A DNA stretch of 64,000 nt from assembly GCA_030998225.1 (NCBI GenBank), contig JAPYXD010000723.1, positions 20,310,001 to 20,374,000 of the forward strand, written 5' to 3'. Below are positions 55,713 to 64,000 of this stretch, piece after piece (the first letter of the stretch is position 1; every line of letters starts with the position of its first letter). A model generated the notes under the pieces. The model saw only the letters and a program-made list of their open reading frames with translations. It searched no databases and was not told where the DNA came from. Made by a program: the position numbers and the translations under genes. Origin of the DNA: Diplolepis rosae. Its lineage: Eukaryota; Arthropoda; Insecta; Hymenoptera; Diplolepididae.

Positions 55713-56433
55713 TTTAATTTAAATTATGTTTCTTCTTGCATAAGACACGACTGATAATATAATTTCATGTCTTAAAATCATAAAAAAACTTTATTTTTCC
55801 AGAGACTCCAACAGAGTGGTATTTCCGATTAAAGTGAAAATTCCACTCCAAGTAATTTTAGACAGTTGAAAGTCTATCTAGCTTGATATATTCTACAAGC
55901 ACTTATGAGAGTAATTCGTTAAGTTGATTTTCCTTACCGATATATTTTAGCCAGTTTTAGACACATTCACTCAAGAAACTCACCTGAAACAAAATGATAA
56001 AATACATTTATTTAAAGTCGACTAAGAAAAATTATAATAGACTTTGAATTCTAATTAATTTTTTTCAATGGAGATAGAGATGTTAAATTCACTCTGAAAT
56101 TGTTGTTTTCATCAAGAAATTATGAGAAATAAAAATACTTGTATTCCTGATGGGCCAATAGCTATTTAGAATTTTGAAAATCTGTCATTAAATTCGTAAT
56201 TAGCGACCTCAAAAACCCCTTTGTACAAAATTTCAAAAAATAATTTAAAAAAAAATGTTCATTAATTAATTTTTCCAAAAAAATCGCTATTTTTAATATC
56301 TGCACTCAGAGAAAAGGTTCGATTAAATTTACTAAAGCTAATCGGTTAAAAAATTTCCGGTTAAAATGACTAAACTTTTAGTTAATTTCACCAGAAAAAT
56401 TGTTTACTCATTGTGAATACAAAATTCTGGTTA
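55713..56433. other. Non-coding DNA
   Basis: A copy of the dispersed motif (tagaattttgaaaatctg, cgtaattagcgacctc) lies at 56165-56225. At 56306-56405, gcactcagagaaaaggttcg and related ttagttaat words look like one end of a CAC-ended MITE without a clear partner. Nothing else was seen. Confidence 0.5.
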
Positions 56434-56435
56434 TA

Positions 56436-57699
56436 AGAGGGCTGTTCGATAAGTCCGTGACTTCTTGAAAGATGGTGCTGTTATCGTAAATATGTTTCTA
56501 CTCTAAGAGAATACCATCTAATATCAGTGCATATACAAAGTTTCAAGTCAGTACGTTGGTTAGAAATTTTCTTATAGCCAGTTGAATTTATTTTTTCATT
56601 GTTAAAACAAAACCATGGAAAAAAGCGAGTTTCGCGTGCTTAATAAACATTATTTCCTACGAGGAAAATCAATCAAAGAAATTGAAGAAAAGCTCGAAAA
56701 ATATTATAAGGAGTCAGCTCCGTCGCATGGCGTGGTTCATAAGTGGTTCACTGAATTTTGTTGCGGCCGTATTAGCACAAGTGATGCTGAGCGTCCTGGC
56801 CGTCGAAAAGAGGTGACTTCTCAAGAAATGATCGATAAAATCCACGAGATCGTACTCAACGATCGTCGATTGAAAGTGCGTGAGATTAGTGAGACTGTAA
56901 ACATTTCAGTGGGACGCATATGGCACATTTTAAATGAAGGTTTGGGCATGAGAAAGCTGTCTGCAAGATGCAAGATGCTCGTGTGGTTGCGTCTGAGCAA
57001 TGTTTGGGGATGTTTCAACGTAATTCAAAGGAATTTTTGAGACGTTATGTAACTGCTGATGAAACGTAGATTCATTATTATACGCCAGAAACAAAAAATA
57101 AGTCGAAAATGTGGACTGGGCCTGGCAAATCTGCGCCGAAAAAAGCGAAGACGGTTCCATCAGCCGGTAAGGTCATGGCCACAATTTTTGGGACTCACAT
57201 GGTATAATATTAATCGACTATCTACAGAAGGGAAAAACTATTGCAGGAGAGTATTGTGCCTCATTATTAGATCGATTTGATGCCATACTGAAAGAAAAGC
57301 GGCTCCATCTGGCGAAAAAAAAGTGCTTTTCCACCACGACAATGCACCAGCTCACACGAGTGCCATTGCAACGGCCAAATTATTTGTTTTACACTACGAA
57401 ATACTTCCTCATCCACTTGATTCCTCAGATTTAGCTCCTTCCGATTATTTTTTGTTTCTTGACATGAAAACTTGGCTTGAAGGTAAAAGATTTTCATCGA
57501 AAGAAGAGATCATTGCTGCGACGAATGAGTATTTTGAGGGGTTTGATGAAAATTACTTTTTAGAGGACATAAAGAAGCTTGAGTACCACTATAATAAATT
57601 TATACAGTTAAAAGGGGACTATGTAAAAAAACAAATTGGAATTTTTGTTATAAAAAGTGTTCTTCATTTCAAAGTCACGGACTTATTGAACAGCCCTCG
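56436..57699 (+). mobile_element. Mariner element 5, full length, inactive
   Basis: The TIRs (left gagggctgttcgataagtcc, right ggacttattgaacagccctc) are inverted with one difference in the first 20 bases and are flanked by TA (56434-56435 and 57700-57701). The length of 1,264 bp is normal. Its TIR and protein differ from mariners 1-4, so it is a separate lineage, probably in the mellifera-like group by its MEKSEFRVL start. Confidence 0.9.
56615..57640 (+). pseudogene. Mariner transposase (element 5), frameshifts and stop
   Basis: The frame 56615-56955 encodes the DNA-binding domain from MEKSEFRVLNKHYFLRGKSI through DAERPGRRKEV and VREISETVNISVGRIWHILN. A frameshift after MRKLS follows. The first catalytic Asp lies in VTADET, directly followed by TAG in place of Trp at about 57068. 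A further shift precedes MLFHHDNAPAHTS (57323, second Asp), and the third Asp is in SSDLAPSDYF, 34 residues later. The C-terminal block GDYVKK is present near 57622. The open frame continues past the element end to 57829, which is a read-through artefact. Confidence 0.9.
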
Positions 57700-57956
57700 T
57701 ATATATTCTGGTATTATTATTCCAGTCAATGTTACAGGAAAATATAGTAAAAGTAGTTTCAAGATACGCCGTTGGCAGCGTTATTGTCTACACAATCTGG
57801 CGCCTTTTCGTTTTTCGCAATACATGTAAGCCTCGGCATATGGACTCACGAGGGCAGTCCCACCACGCCACCATCTTACATGTTGATACCGGTTTCCTGT
57901 TAGTTATGTTGTATATTAGGCCGTTTACAAAAAGGAGTGAAAACGAAAACAAAGTA

Positions 57957-58253
57957 TACGGAGAGAAGTTTAGTAGAACCGTTGCACTACCGGTGGCAAA
58001 GCCGCTCCTCTTTGGTTTAGTGTGACTTCTACTTTAAAATTAAGGCACTGCTTACCCCAAGCTGACGACAAAGCTTGCGAGAGAACGGCTGGCCCAAGTA
58101 TTTCGCGTAACGGCTCGCCTAGTTTGGGGTAATGGTTCCCCCAAATTGGCAGAGCTGTTCGACTAAACAGAGGTTGCGCAGCTCTCCGTCTGTTTAGCGC
58201 ATCAGTTTTACATGTATAGTAGAGCGAGCGGATTTACCAAACTTTTCTCCGTG
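57957..58253. mobile_element. TA-flanked MITE with CGGAGAAAAG ends
   Basis: The left end TACGGAGAGAAGTTTAGTAG pairs with the right end (gatttaccaaacttttctcc, then gtg), with TA at 57955-57956 and 58254-58255. The ends match those of the element at 50116-50952 over about 13 bases. The interior contains taccccaagctgac and tttggggtaat, which form an inner inverted pair. Confidence 0.6.
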
Positions 58254-58255
58254 TA

Positions 58256-58661
58256 GAGTCCAAGGGAATCTTGAGGTTGTACGTAAAAAAATCGATCTCT
58301 ACTAGAATTTTCAAAAAAAGGAGCTTATATTTAAATAGAATGATTATTTATATGCTAAATTAATTCTAAATTAATTTCACAACTTTATTCAAAAAATTTC
58401 GGTATTTGCGCTGCTTAAAAATACAAATTTTGAAAAAAAACCAAATCTTTCCACTGTCAATAAAAGTTTCGCAATAAATATTTATAATTTCTCGACTTTT
58501 TTCATGTTCTTTTATTACTAAGATACCTTAAAAATGTAAAAAAACCGACTCAAATGCGTTGACTAGAAATTAAATGGTCATAATTTAAAAAAGTCGAGAT
58601 GGTGAGGTTGGTTACCACCATGTTTCAAATGGTTAAAAGAAGCAAAAAAATAAGTTACTTG
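58256..58661. other. Non-coding DNA
   Basis: AT-rich. No frame, repeat boundary or RNA gene was identified. Confidence 0.5.
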
Positions 58662-58874
58662 CGAGGGGTAAACCACTCTAAAATCAGGGAGACAACGTTC
58701 ATCGTTATATGAACGCTGTAGTAAGCGATCGAATGCTATTGTTCCTTACTCGGCGCTTATCCCATCGTTATTTCTCTTCGCGGTGCGTTGTGTATAACTG
58801 CACTTGTGATTTCTTTCCTTAGCCGTTGATTTTTAATTTTTAAAAATCATGATTTTATAGTGGTTTACCCCTCG
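58662..58874. mobile_element. Small MITE with CGAGGGGTAAACCACT ends
   Basis: CGAGGGGTAAACCACTCTAA at the left pairs with tatagtggtttacccctcg at the right, about 25 bp with one mismatch. The flanks gttacttg and gttatact are similar and may be an imperfect 8-bp target duplication, which would suggest a hAT-type mobiliser. There is no coding capacity in 213 bp. Confidence 0.7.
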
Positions 58875-59685
58875 GTTATACTTATTAAATCTAACATGAG
58901 GTTGGTAAAGCCAATAACAATTATATGCATCCCCATATTCGATTATTTTCAATAACACCAACTTCAGTTAAGAAATTAGTATGAATTTAAATTTGAATGA
59001 AACTTTAATTAATATTCAGAGCGTGAACTTGTATATATACATATATGGAACGTTCTTGAAATATTCATAAGGCACTAGTTCCCTACAAGTTTTAAACAAA
59101 GCCAATTTTTTCATATGCTTTTTGTATCCAAGTAATGTTTAAACAAAGGTGTGATATTAAAAGTAGCAAAAAATATATAAAGAAGAGGGCAGTCTTTGAT
59201 CATCCGGGAAATTCAAAAGATTTCGATTAAAAGTTTGAATTTAGTTTTAAAAATTTCGAACTATGGATATTATCATTAATTAGATTCAGTAAAGAGCTTT
59301 CTATGTCGAAGTGCTTTGAGGTCATAGGTACAACATTTTGCGGCCGGTCAGAGGCCAACCAGACGGTAACGCTTGGGACAGGCTGTCCTCCTACCCACGG
59401 AAATTTAATTACGCGATCGGGTCTGTAAAAGACGTTGGAACAAGGGAAGGAATTTTCAAGACAACAGAGATTCTCTTCGATCATTTTTCTTTAACACCAT
59501 TGTAGTCGATTCATATAAAAATCGGAAACTACTATATACCAACTCTCTAAATCTGAATTAGTGAAAAATCAGGCCCCTAATTCAATTAAGACGACATTTC
59601 TACTGATTATTAGCCATTTTTATACTGATTGCTCCACTTAAAAAAAAGTCTAGTTGAAACAACCAGAATTCTGTTTATTAGGGCA
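58875..59685. other. Non-coding DNA with an unassigned minus frame
   Basis: The minus frame 59227-59484 (85 codons, containing VFYRPDRVIKFPWVGGQPVP) lies in a GC-richer block (59330-59470) that could be an old exon or element fragment, but I recognise no family and see no supporting signals. Confidence 0.35.
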
Positions 59686-59893
59686 TACACTACCGGTCAG
59701 AATTGTGGGACCACCTGTTTTTCGATGATTGCTTAAATTATCTTAATTTCAATTCTGTGAGTAATGAAATTCGTACTCTTAATAATGTGAAAGCCATCAA
59801 AATTATCTTTAAAATTAGTCTGAAATGAAGTCGTTTCGTTAAATTTTGAAGAAGTTATTGCAAAAAAAAGTCCAAATTTAGATGTTTTCTTAA

Positions 59894-60564
59894 GGGGGAT
59901 CACCTGTGTGAAATTTTCGAAAAATCGAATTTTTTTTTTTTTTATAACAAGAACATCGTGAACACTTACGAGAACAAGAAGGCGAATTTTACGGCCCTGT
60001 AATAGCAGACTAAATGTAAGTCACTAAAAATGATCATTTTTTATGTTCTCAACCTTTAAATCCATTTTTCTCGGAATCATGTTTTTTTTACGGTGTGCAA
60101 GATTGCTCAGAGTCTACTTCATGAATTTGCATGAAATTTTTTTTTTATGTTCCTTGAACATTTTGAAAGGTATTGACCCAACGGCTTTGCAAAATATTGT
60201 TTCGTTTTTTTTGTTGTTGTAAAATATAGCGGAAAACAGGGCAAAAATTCGTAATTTTCGAAAAAAAGGAAGCCATTTTTTAAATAAACAATGTATCAAA
60301 AATTGGGTACATTTGATTATTTTAGATCACCACGAAGGAAGAAATCGTGCACACCGGATGACTATCACTTTTCTCGGAGGTTGAAGCAACGGACAATTAC
60401 GCCATGTTCAAAATTATTAACTGCAAAATAAAAAATTGTATAAAAGCAGCACAAATAAATCATACTTTAAAAAAAAAAAAATTGTTGAAAAATCTTTTTT
60501 TGTCGCCGAGAAAAAAATTCTTTAAAAATGGGTCAAAAATCGGGTATCATACAGGTGATCCCCC
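59894..60564. mobile_element. TTAA-flanked MITE, GGGGGATCACCTGT family
   Basis: GGGGGATCACCTGTGTGA at the left and tcatacaggtgatccccc at the right are inverted with one mismatch, flanked by TTAA (59890-59893 and 60565-60568). The 671-bp interior is non-coding. The right TTAA is shared with the next element. Confidence 0.9.
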
Positions 60565-60568
60565 TTAA

Positions 60569-61211
60569 GGGGACTAGGAAGTCAAAAAATCGATTGTTTT
60601 ATTTATTGCATTTTTCGATAGCATTACTATTCAAACGGTAAATGCCAAAGTTTTAAATCGTTTTGATGAAAAATGAAAAAATGAGAGACAAAAAGGCTGA
60701 GCAATGAAAATGTTTTTTAAAACTTTAAACTCGTTTTTCTTGAAATCTTATTTTTGTTCCGTTTTGCAGTGATTGCAAAAAACCAGAGGTTCAGATCGGT
60801 TTGAAAATTTTTTTGCTTTCGCAGAACATGTTTCTTTACGGGCTGAACCTCCCTAATAAGCTGTAAAAATTTCTCATTTTGAGAAAAAAATTCGTAAACA
60901 TAAATTTTTTGTGAAAAATTTTTAATTATTTTTTATTTAAACAGGTTCAGCCCAGAGAGGGAAGTATTACAAACACAACGCACTTTGAAAGATTTAATTC
61001 CCATTATTAGAACAAAAGATATTACTGCAAAAAGTTTTTTTTTTAAAATTGTTTATTTAATTATATAATTGTATATTGGAATTTTTAAATACATTTTTTT
61101 TTGTATTCTATTCAATTGTTATAAATAACCCATGAAAAAAAAAATTTATATCTTGATATTTACTTTTTAATTGGACTTTGAAAATAGGATTAGTTTGACT
61201 TCCTAGTCCCC
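60569..61211. mobile_element. TTAA-flanked MITE, GGGGACTAGGAAGTC family
   Basis: GGGGACTAGGAAGTCAAA at the left and tttgacttcctagtcccc at the right are inverted, flanked by TTAA (60565-60568 and 61212-61215). It directly abuts the previous element at one TTAA, so one of the two inserted into the target duplication of the other. The interior words ttcagcccagagagg and gggctgaacctccc are also inverted. There is no transposase in 643 bp. Confidence 0.9.
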
Positions 61212-61462
61212 TTAAATTTTAAATAACTTTCTAAACAATCAACATTTTAAAATGTTTTTAAGTTCATTTTAAAGCTAAGATTCTATAGAATCGCAGTAAA
61301 TTGTCATTATAAATCTATAATTTTTTTCTTGTATAATGCAAAGAGTTGAAATTGTAACAAAACAGTAGAAAAATTGTGTAACATTTCATCTGTATGTAAA
61401 TCATAATAAAGATCATATGAATATATATTGTAAGGGGATTCGATACAAAATTCATGATTATA

Positions 61463-61659
61463 CACTGAGAAAAAAATTTATCCAACAAAACTTTTTTTGT
61501 TATCCTGACAAAATATTTTGTTGTCCCAACAAAACATTTTGTTTAATCAACAAAATTTGTTTGATATATCAAAATGTTTTGTTGGCACAACAAAAGAATT
61601 TTGTTAGCTAAATACTAACCAAATATTTTTGTTGATTTGACAAAACTGTTTTCTCAGTG
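61463..61659. mobile_element. TA-flanked MITE with AACAAAAT-rich interior
   Basis: The ends CACTGAGAAAAAAA and TTTTCTCAGTG are inverted with TA at 61461-61462 and 61660-61661. The interior repeats AACAAAAT/ATTTTGTT words about every 20-25 bases in both orientations. It sits in the right part of the Tc1-like element. The 64-codon open frame 61417-61611 runs through it and is an artefact. Confidence 0.75.
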
Positions 61660-62087
61660 TATGTTTTATGTATCTTATAAAAATCTTTTTCTCAGCAAAA
61701 CCAATATTGGAATTTTTCAAACTTTTTTATTTGAACATTAACCTTGAGCAGTATGGAAGAAAAAAATTACACATCAATTCCAAGAACTTTATTCGATTTT
61801 GTAGAAATTTAGCTTTAAAATTAGTCCAAAAACATTTAAAAATGTTGATTATTTCGAAAGTTATTTAAAATTTAAGAAAACATTGAAATTTTGACTTTTT
61901 CTGCAATAACATCTTCAAAAATTAACAAAACGAATTTATACTGTTCTCATTTTATAAAGAATTTTGATAGCTTTAAACTTAATTAAGAGAACAAATTTTT
62001 TCACTCACATAATTCAAATTAGGATAATTTAAGCAATTATCGAAAAACAGGTGGTCCCACAATTCTGACCGGTACTGTATTTGAATT

Positions 62088-62225
62088 TTTTACATTCTCA
62101 TCATAAATGACAAGGTATTAATTTTATGTGAAAAATGACTTTCGAAATTTTCATCAAATCTTTACACTTCGAGAACCCCCTGAGTCAGAAAAAAAACGGT
62201 TTTTACAAAATTGTCTGTATGTAAA
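62088..62225 (+). repeat. 5' fragment of the CTCATCATGGATGAG repeat
   Basis: The fragment starts tacattctcatcataaatga and follows the family through gtgaaaaatgactttcgaaa, ccccctgagtcagaaaa and ttgtctgtatgt before stopping. It lies directly downstream of the Tc1-like element. Confidence 0.7.
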
Positions 62226-62575
62226 ATTTTCAAATATCGATTTTTTTTTATTTTTGGAAAGTAAATAACTTTTAAGAATCCCCTCTTAAGGTGTATTGTA
62301 TGGAACTAGAATCAAAGATTAATCCTGAGTCTAAATTCATATAAGATTTTCATACTTGAAACTTTAGAGGCGTTTTCCTCAAAACAATTCTTTTTTTATC
62401 GCGGATAAGGAATCAGGAAAAAATAATGAACCAATTTTTTTCCAGACTTGATACAACGTTCTACATATTAGTAGCTCCAGTCTGTAGTAAAATATTTTAT
62501 GTTTATTTTCAATAGATAAATTTACTACGGGCTATAGCTATACATCATTTCTGATTGATAATCTGTTCGATTTTT
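62226..62575. other. Non-coding DNA
   Basis: No feature was recognised. The words cccctcttaaggtgtattgt near 62281 resemble a TTAA-element end, but no partner was found. Confidence 0.45.
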
Positions 62576-63795
62576 ATATCCTCATCATGGATGAGAAGGT
62601 ATTACTTTTATGTGAAAAATAACTTTCCAAATTTTCATCAAATCTTTACGTTTTGAGAACCCCTGAGTCAGAAAAAATGGTTTTTACGAAAGTGTCTGTC
62701 TGTCTGTCTGTCTGTCTGTAGTACGTCGTGTGCGGCATAACTCTCGATAGAATTATCAGATTGAATTGAGCTTCGGCACACTTTATCGGAGCCGAAAAAG
62801 TAAGGACAAGTTCGTTAACCAGCCATATCCAACCAAAATTGAGGAAACTAGACAATTTTTTGTGTTTTTGAAAAAATAAAAAATTGTAATATTGGTTTTT
62901 GATAGTGCTCATGAATCTCTACAAATTATCTTTATAACATTCTTTGATTAAACCAAAATTAGGAATGTTACAGTATGATAAAACTTGAAAAAAGTCAACA
63001 TCTAAATTCCATTTTCCAGTTAAATTATACGAAATACGAAAACGAAGTTTTGATATAAAATAGGTTACCACAAAAAGATATAAAAATTTGAATCACTATA
63101 TTTTTTTATGAGATGTATATTTTTCTTTATAGTTTAAAAAAGTACTATTGAAAATCGAAAATTCAAGTTTTTAACCATAATACACTTATTCTTTGTTATA
63201 TTATCAATATTTTTGGCTATGGAACGCACTCTAGCTAAAAAAATAACTATACAATTTTTTTTTTATATTTTGGGATATTTTTATTCATTTTTTAATTTTA
63301 TTTTATTTGTAACTTTTTCTTCAGTCACGTTACCTTATTTTCGATACCCAAAAAGTTGCTACACATTGTAAGGAACACAATAAAGAAAAAATCATGAGAA
63401 TTGGTTGAAAAACAAAAAAGTTATGCAAAGTAAAAAAATGTCCCAAAAAATGCCCAAAGAACTCAAAATGTTTTGTTGAAAAATACATAAAGGTGCTGGA
63501 ATTTATAAAAAAACCAGAATCTTTCTAAATAAAGGTATTAAACATAAAAAAACTTATATGGAAGGTGTAAACTCAAAAAATAAAAATATTAAATGTGGCG
63601 GATCCTCTTGAGATGGAAAATTATTTGCCTGAATGAAGTCGACAAATTCTCAGTAGGACTTAAGGCTGATAAAGCCTTAAGTAAATTGAATTTTCTTTTC
63701 CATTTGAAATCAAAAATAAATTTAGTAACTTTGAGAATATGTAATTCACATCTACAATTTTATAAAATTGACTTGAGCTTCATTATTCGATCTCC
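62576..63795 (+). repeat. CTCATCATGGATGAG repeat, plus strand, interrupted by a TTAA MITE
   Basis: The copy starts atatcctcatcatggatgag, contains the (CTGT)n run at about 62694-62718 and follows the family to about 63183. It resumes at 63612 (gatggaaaattatttgcctg) and continues to ttaaggctgataaagcctta and tgacttgagcttcatta. Its GC-rich terminal part is replaced by a weaker palindrome, attatgcgcctaggcacata, near 63821. Confidence 0.8.
63184..63607. mobile_element. Truncated inverted copy of the 25203-26028 TTAA MITE
   Basis: The right end aaatgtggcggatcctc, then TTGA (63608-63611), matches the GGGGATCCGCCACC terminus with two changes. The interior words atcaatatttttggctatgg and atattttgggatatttttat are reverse complements of 25450-25570. 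The other terminus is missing. Confidence 0.7.
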
Positions 63796-64000
63796 TGCGA
63801 GCATTGTCGCTCGTCGCGTAATAACCCTCATTATGCGCCTAGGCACATAATATACTATCATGATTTGTATACCCTTATTAACTGCTCCAGACATGCCCGT
63901 GCAGAAATTGCCCAACTTGTTCCCAAGTTACAATCCGGGCCCGATCGGATTTTTCAAATGTGACCGTAGGGGGGCACATAGTGTGGCCCGGGCCGGAACT
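63796..64000. other. Window end, GC-rich non-coding segment
   Basis: The segment contains a near-perfect palindrome around attatgcgcctaggcacata and, at 63950-64000, G/C-rich text (gtggcccgggccgg). It may be the start of another element that extends beyond the window. No frame was recognised. Confidence 0.4.

Larger units (their letters stand above)
59688..62077. mobile_element. Tc1-like non-autonomous element with nested insertions
   Basis: The left end CACTACCGGTCAGAATTGTG, then ggaccacctgtttttcgat, pairs with the right end (aaaacaggtggtcccacaat, then tctgaccggtactg) over more than 45 bp, flanked by TA (59686-59687 and 62078-62079). The CAGTACCGGTCA-type start is typical of Tc1-group elements. 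About 1.07 kb remains once the two TTAA elements are removed. No transposase was found. Confidence 0.85.

Noticed and set aside
57640..57829. C-terminal extension of the mariner 5 frame past the element
   Set aside because: The frame runs through the right TIR and TA into flanking DNA, so the extra residues are read-through rather than protein.
1..64000. Bacterial-type features (operons, ribosome binding sites, riboswitches, CRISPR)
   Set aside because: The sequence is eukaryotic repeat-rich DNA; no such structures were seen.

Overview
The window is AT-rich eukaryotic DNA from an animal, almost certainly an arthropod and most likely an insect. The evidence is several mariner families, a LINE of the R1/LOA type, an I-type LINE with an RNase H domain, a Penelope-like element, and many small non-autonomous TA- and TTAA-flanked elements. 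A hymenopteran is my best guess, but nothing seen here proves the order. I found no intact host protein gene. Every recognisable protein belongs to a transposable element, and each carries stops, frameshifts or deletions. The window reads as a gene-poor, repeat-rich intergenic or intronic block.

Layout, 1-15 kb: a decayed mariner (3.5-4.7 kb), a TTAA-flanked MITE (5.8-6.5 kb), a mariner remnant cut by another TTAA element (7.4-7.9 kb), a diverged tandem duplication (8.1-8.5 kb), and a nearly full-length but inactive R1-like LINE on the plus strand (8.8-14.0 kb).

15-29 kb: a long-armed inverted-repeat element containing a deleted mariner (16.0-18.1 kb), a palindromic MITE (18.9-19.3 kb), an element with iterated internal motifs inside a dispersed repeat (19.6-21.7 kb), a minus-strand I-type LINE fragment (21.7-23.9 kb), a TTAA element (25.2-26.0 kb) and a pogo-like MITE (27.2-27.9 kb).

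29-43 kb: a Penelope-like element (29.6-31.8 kb); a dispersed repeat carrying an inserted near-perfect hairpin with a 9-bp target duplication (33.2-34.6 kb); a mariner that hosts two nested TIR elements and a second, cecropia-like mariner (34.6-38.6 kb); an inverted pair of tRNA-like sequences (40.3-40.7 kb); and an inverted copy of the dispersed repeat (41.8-42.8 kb).

43-64 kb: TTAA elements at 43.2 and 46.7 kb, small TA-flanked MITEs, a mariner torn apart by nested MITEs (49.5-52.3 kb), the best copy of the dispersed repeat with stable GCGAAGC hairpins (54.4-55.7 kb), a mellifera-like mariner (56.4-57.7 kb), a Tc1-like element containing three further elements, two of them abutting at one TTAA (59.7-62.1 kb), and two more copies of the dispersed repeat.

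There is no genetic pathway to describe. The story is layered transposition, and the nesting gives a relative order of insertion at many points. The less ordinary items are the GCGAAGC-hairpin repeat family, the snap-back insertion at 33.5 kb, the tRNA-like inverted pair, and the two TTAA elements sharing one target site.
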